The notes under the pieces were generated by a model, which was not told where the DNA came from, ran no database searches, and saw nothing but the letters and a program-made list of their open reading frames with translations. Positions 18,202 to 26,337 of a DNA stretch of 64,000 nt are shown piece by piece. Position 1 is the first letter of the stretch. Each line of letters starts with the position of its first letter. Made by a program: the position numbers and the translations under genes. Source of the stretch: JBAVQS01 sp049694275 (GTDB taxonomy: Bacteria; Chloroflexota; Anaerolineae; UBA4142; SHND01); NCBI GenBank assembly GCA_049694275.1, contig JBAVQS010000147.1:20970-84969 (forward strand), written 5' to 3'.

Positions 18202-18202
18202 C

Positions 18203-18793
18203 GTGGCAACGGCAGAACAGATCAAACAACTCCGCGAGGCCACCGGTGCCGGCGTGCTCGAAGCGAAAAAGGTGCTCGACGAGCACAACGGCGATATGCA
18301 AAAGGCGATGGACATCCTCAAGGCGCGCGGCATCGCCAAGGCCGATAAAAAGGCCGAGCGGCACGCGAAGGATGGCCTGGTCGAGTGCTATATCCACAGC
18401 GGCGGCAAGCTGGGCGTCATGGTCGAAGTGAACTGCGAGACGGACTTTGTCGCGCGGACGGACGCCTTCAAGCAGCTCGCCCACGACATTGCCTTGCAGA
18501 TTGCGGCGACCAACCCCAAGTACGTGACCGTCGAAGAGATCCCGCAGGGCGAGGCCGAGGTGCAGCGCAAGACGTTCGAGGATGCGACCCGCGCCGAGGG
18601 CAAGCCGGAGGCGATCATCGCCAAGATCGTTCAGGGCAAGTTGGACAAGTATTACGGCGAGACGGTTTTGTACCGGCAGCCGTTTATCCGGGATGACGGC
18701 GTCACCATCGGCGATCTCGTCAAATCGGTCATCGCGAAAACCGGCGAGAATATCGTCGTCAAGCGCTTTGCCCGGTTTGGGCTGGGAGAATAA
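18203..18793 (+). CDS. tsf: Translation elongation factor Ts (short form)
   Basis: The product has 196 aa, starting at a GTG one base after the rpsB stop with AAGGGG upstream. The N-terminal UBA-like region reads QIKQLREATGAGVLEAKKVL, and the EF-Tu-binding core contains VEVNCETDFVARTD. The length matches the short EF-Ts seen in Thermus (about 196 aa) rather than the 283-aa E. coli form, so one half of the duplicated core is missing. It catalyses GDP release from EF-Tu. The C-terminal region ends ENIVVKRFARFGLGE as in other EF-Ts. Confidence 0.96.
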   Translation: MATAEQIKQLREATGAGVLEAKKVLDEHNGDMQKAMDILKARGIAKADKKAERHAKDGLVECYIHSGGKLGVMVEVNCETDFVARTDAFKQLAHDIALQIAATNPKYVTVEEIPQGEAEVQRKTFEDATRAEGKPEAIIAKIVQGKLDKYYGETVLYRQPFIRDDGVTIGDLVKSVIAKTGENIVVKRFARFGLGE

Positions 18794-18802
18794 TCGAGAT
18801 GA

Positions 18803-18853
18803 AAGGGGAAATGGGAGGAAAAGGCTCTGCGCTTTTTCCGATCATTTCCCCTT
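18803..18853. repeat. Inverted repeat between tsf and pyrH
   Basis: AAGGGGAAATG (18803-18813) pairs perfectly with CATTTCCCCTT (18843-18853), and the inner GGAAAAGG pairs with CTTTTTCC. No T-run follows, so it is not an intrinsic terminator. It could act as an mRNA processing or attenuation hairpin, or be a mobile palindrome. Confidence 0.65.
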
Positions 18854-18872
18854 GTTTCAAGCCGGGGGAAAG

Positions 18873-19589
18873 ATGAAGCCCAAATATAACCGGATCTTGT
18901 TGAAACTGGGCGGCGAGGCGCTCAGCGGACGGGATCAGCATGGAATCGACCCGCAGTCGGTGGACAACGTCGCCGACCAGATTCAGGCGGTCACGGCGCA
19001 CGGCGTGCAGCTCGCCATCGTGATCGGCGGCGGCAATTTCTGGCGCGGCAATGATCCCTACGCCCAGAGCATCGACCGCGCGACCGCGGACTATATGGGG
19101 ATGCTGGCGACGGTGATTAACGCGCTGGCGCTGCAGGATGCGCTCGAAAAGCGGGGCATCGTCACGCGCGCCATGACCGCGATCACCATGACCGCGATTG
19201 CCGAGCCGTACATCCGCCGCCGCGCGATCCATCACCTCGAAAAGGACCGCGTCGTCATCTTTGGCGCCGGCACCGGCAACCCCTTCTTTACGACCGACAC
19301 CGCCGCCGCCCTCCGCGCCCAGGAGATCAACGCCGAGGCGCTGCTCAAGGCGACCAAAGTGGACGGGGTCTATGACAAGGACCCGCTCCGTTTCAAGGAC
19401 GCGCGCAAGTTCGAGCAGTTGAGCTATACCGACGCCATCCTGATGGAAGAGGTCCGGGTGATGGACGATACGGCCATCACCATCTGCAAAGAACACGACC
19501 TCCCGATCGTCGTCTTTGACCTCAGCGAGCCGCGCGCCATCGAGCGCGTCGTGATGGGCGAAAGTATCGGGACGGTCATTCGCAAATAG
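18873..19589 (+). CDS. pyrH: UMP kinase
   Basis: The product has 238 aa, the normal length for bacterial UMP kinase. The ATG at 18873 is preceded by GGGGGAAAG. Amino-acid-kinase landmarks are RILLKLGGEALSG (phosphate-binding glycine loop), VIGGGNFWRG, ADYMGMLATVINALALQD (the PyrH signature), GNPFFTTDTAAALRA, and KVDGVYDKDP. It phosphorylates UMP to UDP, feeding RNA synthesis and also UDP-sugars such as the substrate of the Ugd enzyme encoded later in the window. It sits in the conserved order after tsf and before frr. Confidence 0.97.
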   Translation: MKPKYNRILLKLGGEALSGRDQHGIDPQSVDNVADQIQAVTAHGVQLAIVIGGGNFWRGNDPYAQSIDRATADYMGMLATVINALALQDALEKRGIVTRAMTAITMTAIAEPYIRRRAIHHLEKDRVVIFGAGTGNPFFTTDTAAALRAQEINAEALLKATKVDGVYDKDPLRFKDARKFEQLSYTDAILMEEVRVMDDTAITICKEHDLPIVVFDLSEPRAIERVVMGESIGTVIRK

Positions 19590-19674
19590 GTCACACGTCA
19601 CACAGGTCGCAGGTCACAAGTCGCAGGTCACAAGAGCGGACCTGTAACTTGTAACCTGTCGCCTGCAACCTGAT
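19590..19674. repeat. Tandem and inverted repeats between pyrH and frr
   Basis: The 14-bp unit GTCGCAGGTCACAA occurs twice in tandem (19606-19619 and 19620-19633). The right side, CTTGTAACCTGTCGCCTG (19648-19665), is an imperfect inverted copy. The element fills the whole gap between the two genes. Confidence 0.65.
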
Positions 19675-19675
19675 T

Positions 19676-20233
19676 ATGATAGACGATGTCAAAGCCGAAG
19701 CGGAAGCCAAGATGAAAAAAGCCATCGAGGCGCTCCGGCATGATTTTCAGAGCATTCGCACGGGGCGCGCGTCGCCCCAGCTCGTCGAATCGCTCAAGAT
19801 CGATTATTACGGCGCGGCCACGCCGCTCATGCAACTGGCCTCCGTCGCGGCGCCCGAAGCGCGCCTGCTCACCATCAAGCCGTTCGATCCCGCGACGCTC
19901 AAGGCGATTGAAAAGGCGATCCTCGCTTCGGACTTGGGATTGACGCCGAATAATGATGGCAAGCTAATTCGCCTCTCCCTCCCCCCGCTGACCGAGGAGC
20001 GCCGGCGCGATCTGACTAAGGTGGTGCACAAGCGGACCGAAGAGTCGCACGTCGCCATTCGCAATATCCGTCACCTGGGGATCAAGGACCTGGAAGAGAT
20101 GGAAAAGGAAAAGCTGATCTCGGAAGACCAGCATTTCCGCGGCAAGGAGCTGCTTCAAGAATTGACCGACAAGTACGTCAAGCTGGCGGACGAGGTCGGC
20201 AAGAAAAAGCAGGACGAGGTGATGGAAGTCTAG
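19676..20233 (+). CDS. frr: Ribosome recycling factor
   Basis: The product has 185 aa, the standard length. Landmarks are IRTGRASPQLVESLKIDYYG, the central TPLMQLASVAAPE, then LTIKPFD, LGLTPNNDGKLIRL and LTEERRRDLTK, and the helical C-terminus with RNIRHLGIKDLEEM. With EF-G it splits post-termination ribosomes. It lies in the conserved order pyrH-frr-uppS-cdsA. The region before it is repeat sequence and shows no good Shine-Dalgarno. Confidence 0.97.
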   Translation: MIDDVKAEAEAKMKKAIEALRHDFQSIRTGRASPQLVESLKIDYYGAATPLMQLASVAAPEARLLTIKPFDPATLKAIEKAILASDLGLTPNNDGKLIRLSLPPLTEERRRDLTKVVHKRTEESHVAIRNIRHLGIKDLEEMEKEKLISEDQHFRGKELLQELTDKYVKLADEVGKKKQDEVMEV

Positions 20234-20246
20234 TCCTTGCGGAAAG

Positions 20247-20301
20247 CGGATTGTGGATTGGGGCTCGCGCCGCGTTTCGACGATCCGCATTCCACAATCC
20301 G
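20247..20301. repeat. Inverted repeat between frr and uppS
   Basis: CGGATTGTGGA (20247-20257) pairs perfectly with TCCACAATCCG (20291-20301). An in-frame upstream start for uppS at 20253 falls inside this element, which argues for the later start at 20319. Confidence 0.65.
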
Positions 20302-20318
20302 TACTCTGCGAGCAACCG

Positions 20319-21056
20319 ATGGTACAAGTTTTGGACCGAGCTCAAGAAAAAGGCGATCTGGCCAAGATTCCCGCGCATATCGCCATTATCATGGACGGCA
20401 ATGGCCGCTGGGCGCGGGCGCGGGGGATGCCGCGCATCGTCGGACATCGCCAGGGGACCGAAAACATTCGGCGGGTGCTCACGGCCAGCGTCGAGTTCGG
20501 CATTCCGATCCTGACCATCTATGCCTTTTCGACGGAGAACTGGGGCCGCCCGCCGGACGAGGTGCGCGGGTTGATGACGATCTTTGAGCAGACGCTCAAT
20601 CGCGAGCTGCCCGAATTGCACAAGAACGGCGTGCAGTTGCGACACATCGGCAAACTGCAAGAGCTGGCGCCGCAGCTTCAAGCGTCGGTTCGCAACGCCA
20701 TCGAGCTGACGCGAAATAATGACCGGATCATCCTGAACATTGCATGGAATTACGGCGGCCGCGCCGAGATCGTGGACGCCGTCCGCCGCATCATGTCCGA
20801 CGGGATTCCGGCCGACCAGGTGACCGAAGAGGTGATTTCGCGCCATCTCTATACCGGCGGCCTACCGGACCCCGACCTCGTGATTCGCACGGGCGGCGAG
20901 ATGCGCCTTTCGAACTATTTGATCTGGCAGGCCGCCTACGCCGAATACTATTCGACGCCCACCTTCTGGCCCGATTTTGATCGGGATGAGCTCTATCGCG
21001 CGCTCGTCGCCTTTAACCAGCGCCAGCGCCGTTTTGGCAAGCTCGAAAACCGATAG
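20319..21056 (+). CDS. uppS: Isoprenyl transferase (undecaprenyl diphosphate synthase family)
   Basis: From the ATG at 20319 the product has 245 aa, normal for the cis-prenyltransferase family. Landmarks are AIIMDGNGRWA (catalytic Asp and diphosphate-binding region), GHRQGTENIRR, TIYAFSTENW, NIAWNYGGR, and RTGGEMRLSNYLIWQ followed by AYAEYY. It condenses isopentenyl diphosphate onto an allylic primer to make the polyprenyl carrier for cell-envelope glycans. Its substrate would come from the mevalonate pathway whose first genes are encoded at 51182-55078. The chain length of the product cannot be told from the sequence. Confidence 0.95.
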   Translation: MVQVLDRAQEKGDLAKIPAHIAIIMDGNGRWARARGMPRIVGHRQGTENIRRVLTASVEFGIPILTIYAFSTENWGRPPDEVRGLMTIFEQTLNRELPELHKNGVQLRHIGKLQELAPQLQASVRNAIELTRNNDRIILNIAWNYGGRAEIVDAVRRIMSDGIPADQVTEEVISRHLYTGGLPDPDLVIRTGGEMRLSNYLIWQAAYAEYYSTPTFWPDFDRDELYRALVAFNQRQRRFGKLENR

Positions 21057-21089
21057 CTCGCCCTACGCCTTGCCACCGGACCTAGCATC

Positions 21090-21878
21090 GTGTTGCGAAC
21101 CCGCATTCTGACCGCCCTGATTCTGATCCCTCTGGTTGTCGGAACCACCCTCCTGGGCGGATGGTGGCTTTTCTTGTTGATGGGCGGTGGGTTCATCCTC
21201 TGCGGGCACGAGTATTTTACGATGGTGCGCGCCGGCGGATACCGGCCGGAGCGCGCGCTCGGGGTCGTACTGGTGGCGCTGCTGCTGCTGGATGCCATGC
21301 TCGGATGGCGCCAGGCGCCGTTGATTCTGGTCGCCGCCGTCGTACTGCCGCCGGCCTGGGAGTTCCGCCGGACCGACCACGAAGGCTTTTTGGCAAGCTG
21401 GGCCTTGACCGTGCTCGGCGTTCTCTATATCGGCGTGCTGGGCAGCTATCTCTTTACCCTCCGCGCGCTGCCGGATGGCGCCGCGCTGCTTGGGTTTACA
21501 CTCATGGCGACGTGGTCCTCGGATGGGGCCGCGTTCGGTGTGGGCATTGCGATGGGACGCCGCCCGTTCTTTCATCACATCAGCCCCAAGAAAACATGGG
21601 AAGGGGCGATCGGCGGAGTCGTGGGGGCGGCGATTGCGTTTGGCGTGCTGATGAGCATTTATGGATTCAATCCGCTGCTCTCGTTCATCGGCGGCATCGG
21701 CGTGGGGATTGCGGCGACCGTGGGCGACCTGACGGAATCCCTCATCAAGCGCCAGGTCGCCGTCAAGGATTCCGGCTCGCTGCTGGCCGGGCATGGGGGC
21801 GTGCTCGACCGACTCGACAGCACCTTTTTCGCCGTCGTCTTTGCCTTTTACTTTATCCAGATCGTCGGCGTGCGCTAG
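21090..21878 (+). CDS. cdsA: Phosphatidate cytidylyltransferase
   Basis: The product has 262 aa, starting at GTG 21090 (TTG at 21093 is also possible). It has about seven to eight membrane helices. The C-terminal CDP-diglyceride synthetase signature is clear: ESLIKRQVAVKDSGSL, then AGHGGVLDRLDS, preceded by HHISPKKTWEGAIGG. It makes CDP-diacylglycerol from phosphatidate and CTP. It is the last gene of the conserved rpsB-cdsA operon. The next start lies 40 bp downstream. Confidence 0.95.
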   Translation: MLRTRILTALILIPLVVGTTLLGGWWLFLLMGGGFILCGHEYFTMVRAGGYRPERALGVVLVALLLLDAMLGWRQAPLILVAAVVLPPAWEFRRTDHEGFLASWALTVLGVLYIGVLGSYLFTLRALPDGAALLGFTLMATWSSDGAAFGVGIAMGRRPFFHHISPKKTWEGAIGGVVGAAIAFGVLMSIYGFNPLLSFIGGIGVGIAATVGDLTESLIKRQVAVKDSGSLLAGHGGVLDRLDSTFFAVVFAFYFIQIVGVR

Positions 21879-21917
21879 CGGGGTAGGGAGCTCCGCTCCT
21901 GGAATGCGCGTCCTGAA

Positions 21918-23843
21918 ATGCTTGATCTGATCGTCTCGCTGTTATCGCTGGGGAACTTTATCCTCGCCGCTGCGCTGATCGTCACGACCTTTGCACTCCT
22001 CATCTATCTCTTTCCCCAGAACGTGCGTCATCCGGTGCAGCGCTCCTTTAGCGCGCTCCTCCTTTTTGTCGGCATCGTCTATGTCGGTCAGGTCTTTTTG
22101 CTCAAGGTGGATACCCGGCCGGACGCCGAGTGGTGGCTGCGTTTCAAGTGGATCGGGATCGCCTTTGTTCCCGCGGCCTATCTGCATTTTTCAGATGCGG
22201 TCCTGCGCTCGACCTATCACTATAGCCGCTGGCGACACCTGGTCGCTCGCATCTCGTATGTCATCGGCGCCGTCTTTCTCGTGCTGGTGCTCAATACCGA
22301 CCTGGTCGTCCAGGGCCTCTATGACTATCCGGCGGCCACGCAGCTCGGGTCGGGCCGGTTCTTTGGGTTGTTCGCGGTCTATTTCTTTGCGACGACGATC
22401 TGGGGCCTGTACAATATCGACCTGGCGCGCCGGCGGTCGCTCACGCCGACTTCGCGCCGGCGTCTCGGCCGGCTGGCGATTGCCTTTCTCGCTCCTGCGC
22501 TCGGCGTCTTTCCTTACCTGGTGATCGCCGGGTTTGCGGCGAGCCTGCCCCCGGTCCTCCTGCTGGGCGTGACCTTTTTTGGGACGATCGGGCTGGTCCT
22601 CATGCTCGTCGTCATGGCGTACACGGTCGCATATCAGGGCGCGCTCGCCTCGGATCGCATCGTCAAGCAAAAGCTTATTCACTATTTGCTGCGCGGCCCG
22701 GTCGTCGCGCTCGGCGTCGTCATTGCGCTCACCGTCGTTCCGCCGATCGAGCGCTATCTGCATCTGAGTCACGAGAGTTTTTTGTACGCGACCGTCATCG
22801 TTGGCGTCATCGTTTTCGAGCTCCTGGTGAGTCGCGTCAAGCCCTATCTGGACCGCTGGCTCTTTATTCAGGACCGGCGTGAGATCGGCCAGATTCAACA
22901 GCTCGAGGCGCGCCTTCTCACCACCACCGACCTCCGCCAGCTTTTGGAAAATATTCTCGCCGCGCTGTGCGATCTCTTGCGCGTGCCGAGCGGGTTTGTG
23001 CTCGCCGCGGCGGGGGAGGATTGGCGCCTGGAGGCGACGGTCGGCCCCCGCGAGGGCATTCAGCAGTTCTTGAGCGCGCATCCGATCGCGGATACTTTTA
23101 ACGGGACCAATCATCACCTCGTGCCGGCGGAGGGATACTGGCTCTACCCGCTGCGCGTGAACGGCGGGGATATGATTGTCGGCGTGCTCGGCCTTGCCGC
23201 GCGCAGTCCCACGCCCGAACTGAGCGACCACGAGCGCGAGCTGCTCGACGCGCTCGCGTCGCAGGCGGAGATCGCCATCGAAGACCGCCAATTGCAGTTG
23301 AGCGTATTCGACGTCTTGGAACAGATCGGCAGCGAGGTGGAGTTGTTGCAGCGGGCGCGGACCAAACCGCGCGTCGTCGGCGCGACCGCGCAGGAACGCG
23401 TCGAGGAGGAGCTGGTCCTCTCCCCCGATTTTCACCGCGCCGTCAAGGATGCCCTCGATCATTACTGGGGCGGGCCCAAGCTGACGCATTCCCCGCTCCT
23501 CCAGTTGAACATTGTCAAGAGCTCGCTCTCCGAGTACGACCAGAATCCCGCGCGGGCCTTGCGCGCCATCCTGCTCCGCGCCATCGAACAGCTCAAGCCC
23601 GAGGGGACGCGGTCATTGACGGCGCCCGAATGGTTGTTGTACAATATCCTCGAGCTCAAAGTGGTGCAGGGGCACAAAGTCCGCGAGATTGCGCAAAAGC
23701 TGGCGATGAGTGAGAGCGACCTCTACCGCAAACAGCGGGTCGCTATCCAGGAGGTCGCCAAAGCGGTCCAGCAGATGGAAAATCAGGATACGCGGCCCCC
23801 CCGGACTGACGGCGCGCCGGGGGCGGAGGCGGAGGACGAATGA
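21918..23843 (+). CDS. Multi-pass membrane GAF protein with C-terminal helix-turn-helix
   Basis: The product has 641 aa. The first about 320 residues contain about nine hydrophobic segments, resembling the 'histidine kinase N-terminal 7TM' sensor region. A cytoplasmic GAF domain covers about 325-470 (TDLRQLLENILAALCDLLRVP through EIAIEDRQL). There is no kinase domain. The region at about 520-625 is a helical output ending in a plausible helix-turn-helix, HKVREIAQKLAMSESDLYRKQRV written in two parts HKVREIAQKLAM and SESDLYRKQRV. It reads like a membrane-bound one-component regulator. The Shine-Dalgarno is weak. It sits between the lipid operon and the sensor array, so it could control either; this is inference. 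Confidence 0.75.
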   Translation: MLDLIVSLLSLGNFILAAALIVTTFALLIYLFPQNVRHPVQRSFSALLLFVGIVYVGQVFLLKVDTRPDAEWWLRFKWIGIAFVPAAYLHFSDAVLRSTYHYSRWRHLVARISYVIGAVFLVLVLNTDLVVQGLYDYPAATQLGSGRFFGLFAVYFFATTIWGLYNIDLARRRSLTPTSRRRLGRLAIAFLAPALGVFPYLVIAGFAASLPPVLLLGVTFFGTIGLVLMLVVMAYTVAYQGALASDRIVKQKLIHYLLRGPVVALGVVIALTVVPPIERYLHLSHESFLYATVIVGVIVFELLVSRVKPYLDRWLFIQDRREIGQIQQLEARLLTTTDLRQLLENILAALCDLLRVPSGFVLAAAGEDWRLEATVGPREGIQQFLSAHPIADTFNGTNHHLVPAEGYWLYPLRVNGGDMIVGVLGLAARSPTPELSDHERELLDALASQAEIAIEDRQLQLSVFDVLEQIGSEVELLQRARTKPRVVGATAQERVEEELVLSPDFHRAVKDALDHYWGGPKLTHSPLLQLNIVKSSLSEYDQNPARALRAILLRAIEQLKPEGTRSLTAPEWLLYNILELKVVQGHKVREIAQKLAMSESDLYRKQRVAIQEVAKAVQQMENQDTRPPRTDGAPGAEAEDE

Positions 23844-23957
23844 CTATAGGACCGCGGTAAGCCCGGTGGAAGGCCTGGACCGTACAACTATCCTATTGAG
23901 AAACATGCACCCTACCGATAGAATCAAAGCAGTGCAAATATACGCCGACCCTGTATC

Positions 23958-24056
23958 GGCGCGTTCGCATCATGATTGCCGATTAATGGTGTGTCGCCCT
24001 GGCCCGCCGCCCTTGAGGCGGACGAAGGACGCCAGGGCGGGCGATGCGAACGCGCC
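23958..24056. repeat. Palindromic repeat, copy 1, upstream of the sensor array
   Basis: GGCGCGTTCGCATC (23958-23971) pairs perfectly with GATGCGAACGCGCC (24043-24056). Inside, CGCCCTGGC (23995-24003) pairs with GCCAGGGCG (24031-24039). It lies in the 400-bp gap 23844-24243, which otherwise shows no gene. Confidence 0.75.
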
Positions 24057-24129
24057 GGGGCGTGATGCGCACATGTCTGGGGGAAATCATACCATGCTTC
24101 GGACCCATCCGCCCACTCTTCCAGGGAGC

Positions 24130-24189
24130 GGCGCGTTCGCATCATGATTGCCGGTGACGGTTAATTGTGTGTCGCGATGCGAACACGCC
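24130..24189. repeat. Palindromic repeat, copy 2, upstream of the sensor array
   Basis: GGCGCGTTCGCATC (24130-24143), identical to the left arm of copy 1 and followed by the same ATGATTGCCG, pairs with GATGCGAACACGCC (24176-24189) with one mismatch. The copy is shorter than the first, lacking the inner stem. Confidence 0.75.
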
Positions 24190-24243
24190 GTAGGAAAAGT
24201 GGGCCTATTTTTCGATTCCCCGCACTATCCTCGTTAGTGGTCG

Positions 24244-26337
24244 ATGAGACGGACTATGCAAAATCCGAAACTGCCTGAAAATCCAGCGGAGCTTGAGGGC
24301 CAAGGCCGTTTGAGGCTCGTGCATCCCCTGTTGCCCTGGACGGTCCGGCGCCTGGCGCTGGTCGCGGTCGTCGCCTGCGTCTATTTGATCGCCTTTATTC
24401 CGCTCTATGCGCAGATGGGGGGCGTCGCGAGCGCCCTGGCCATGATTCCTGCGTCGTTAGCAGGGTGGCTGTTGGGCATGGTCCCCGGTGCAATTGCCGG
24501 CGTAATGATTGGGCCGGTGGCCACGACGATTATGTTTATGCTGGCCGGGCAGACCGCGGGCGCGGCCGTGGCGAACCTGAATATCGGCTCGCTGATCATT
24601 ATTATTGTGAGCGGCGGGGTCGGATGGACGAGCCAGTTGGTCGCCGAATCCCGGGTGAACGCCCTCCGGGCGGAGCAGATGCGCCAGGAGCTCTTAAGGC
24701 AGCAGCAGTACGCGTCCGCCTTGCACACCACCACGTTGGGTCTGGTCGGCCGCCTGGAGATCAAAGAGCTCTTGCAGGCGATTATCGTGCGCGCGGGGGA
24801 ACTGGTCGGCACCAGCCATGGGTACGTGAGCTGGCGCGAGCCGGGGCAATCGGAATACGAGCTGCGGGTCGGGATCGGGATTTACAGCAGTTTCGTCGGG
24901 CATCGCTCGACGCTGGATGTGGGGCTGACGGGGGCGGTGGTCCGGGCGGGCGCGCCGGTGGTGGTAGACGATTATCCGTCGTGGAGCCAGCGGGTGCGCG
25001 ACCCGAGCCGCGATGTGCTGCGCGCCGCGCTCGGGCTGCCTTTGAAATCGGGAAATGAAATTGCAGGGGTGATCGGGCTGGCCTATACGGAGAAGGGGCG
25101 GGCATTTGGCCAGACGGAGATTGACCTGTTGAACCGGTTCGCGCAACTGGCGGCGGTGGCGCTGGATAATGCGTATTCGTACACGCAAGCGCAAAAGGAG
25201 ATTGCGGACCGCAAGCGCGCCGAGGAGGAGCTGAGGGGCGCGGAGCGATTCCTCGATTCGGTGATTGAGAGCCTCCCGATCACGCTGTTCGCCAAGGACG
25301 CGCAGAGCCTGGCGTTTGTGCGCTGGAACAAGGCGGAAGAGGAGTTGTTCGGCGTGGCGCGCGAGGACGCGCTGGGCAAAACCGATTATGATTTGTCGAC
25401 GCAAGAGCAGGCGGATGTGTTTACGGCGCAGGACCGGGAGGTACTGAACGGCAAAATCCTCATGGATATCCCGGAGGAGAAGGTCCAGACCCGGAACCGG
25501 GGGGTGCGCTATTTGCACACGCGCAAGATGCCGATTCTCGACGACCAGGGGGAGCCGCGGTACCTGCTGGGGATTAGCGAGGATGTGACGGAACGGCACC
25601 GGGCCCAGGAGGATGTGCGCCGGCTGAATGAATATTTGACGGCGCTGCACGATACGTCGGTCTCTATGATCCAGCATCATGGAACCCAGGAACTGCTCGC
25701 GGATATTATCCTGCGCGCCGGCCGGCTGATCGGCACCGAGCACGGCTATGTCTATTTGCAAGACCCGGCGACGGGCGAGGTTTCGCTGCGAGTGGGGGTC
25801 GGCATTTATCAGGCGATGACCGGAAACGCCCTGCGGCCCGGCATTGGCCTGGCGGGCAAGGTATGGGTGACCGGCCAGCCGGTGGTGATTGACGACTATC
25901 GCGATTGGCCGGGGCGATTGAATGCGCCGAACCGTGATCCGCTCCGCGCCATCGTGGGCGTGCCGCTCAAGGCGGGTGACAAGGTGATTGGGGTCATCGG
26001 GCTCGCTTACACGGACGAGGAGAACAAGTTCGGCGCGGCGGAGGTGCAGGTGCTGAGCCGGTTTGCGGACCTGGCGGCGATTGCGCTGGATAACGCGCGG
26101 TTGTTTGAGCAGACCGGCGAGACGCTGGAGGCGATCCGCCGCTCGGCCGAACGCGAGGCGCAGATGTCGGCCATCGGCGACCGGCTGCATGCGAGCAACG
26201 ATCCCAACAGCATTCTCCAGACCGCGCTGGAGGAATTACGACGCATGACCGGGCGGGCGCGCACGTTTGTGCTGTTGACGGGCGAGGGGACGCGCCCCGA
26301 GCGAAAAGAGGGGAACGGGCAGGAGATGGAATTATGA
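24244..26337 (+). CDS. Membrane GAF-PAS-GAF sensor without kinase domain
   Basis: The product has 697 aa. About four membrane helices lie at 37-135 (small, Gly/Ala-rich). A GAF domain covers about 160-315 (GELVGTSHGYV to DNAYSYTQ), a PAS domain about 335-455 (FLDSVIESLPITLFAKD to GISEDVTERH), and a second GAF about 465-620 (LIGTEHGYVYL to LDNARLFEQ). The last about 50 residues (ILQTALEELRRMTGRAR) are the short tail shared by the neighbouring sensors. No histidine kinase, GGDEF or HTH domain is present. An ATG at 24256 is an alternative start. The stop overlaps the next start in ATGA. Ligands are unknown; the GAF domains may bind small molecules or act as dimer modules. Confidence 0.85.
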   Translation: MRRTMQNPKLPENPAELEGQGRLRLVHPLLPWTVRRLALVAVVACVYLIAFIPLYAQMGGVASALAMIPASLAGWLLGMVPGAIAGVMIGPVATTIMFMLAGQTAGAAVANLNIGSLIIIIVSGGVGWTSQLVAESRVNALRAEQMRQELLRQQQYASALHTTTLGLVGRLEIKELLQAIIVRAGELVGTSHGYVSWREPGQSEYELRVGIGIYSSFVGHRSTLDVGLTGAVVRAGAPVVVDDYPSWSQRVRDPSRDVLRAALGLPLKSGNEIAGVIGLAYTEKGRAFGQTEIDLLNRFAQLAAVALDNAYSYTQAQKEIADRKRAEEELRGAERFLDSVIESLPITLFAKDAQSLAFVRWNKAEEELFGVAREDALGKTDYDLSTQEQADVFTAQDREVLNGKILMDIPEEKVQTRNRGVRYLHTRKMPILDDQGEPRYLLGISEDVTERHRAQEDVRRLNEYLTALHDTSVSMIQHHGTQELLADIILRAGRLIGTEHGYVYLQDPATGEVSLRVGVGIYQAMTGNALRPGIGLAGKVWVTGQPVVIDDYRDWPGRLNAPNRDPLRAIVGVPLKAGDKVIGVIGLAYTDEENKFGAAEVQVLSRFADLAAIALDNARLFEQTGETLEAIRRSAEREAQMSAIGDRLHASNDPNSILQTALEELRRMTGRARTFVLLTGEGTRPERKEGNGQEMEL

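Noticed and set aside
18803..18853. Terminator between tsf and pyrH
   Set aside because: No T-run follows the hairpin, and operon order argues for readthrough.
24694..26190. A 498-aa minus-strand frame opposite the first GAF sensor
   Set aside because: It lacks family features, is rich in R, H and Q as expected from antisense reading of GC-rich code, and overlaps a well-supported gene.
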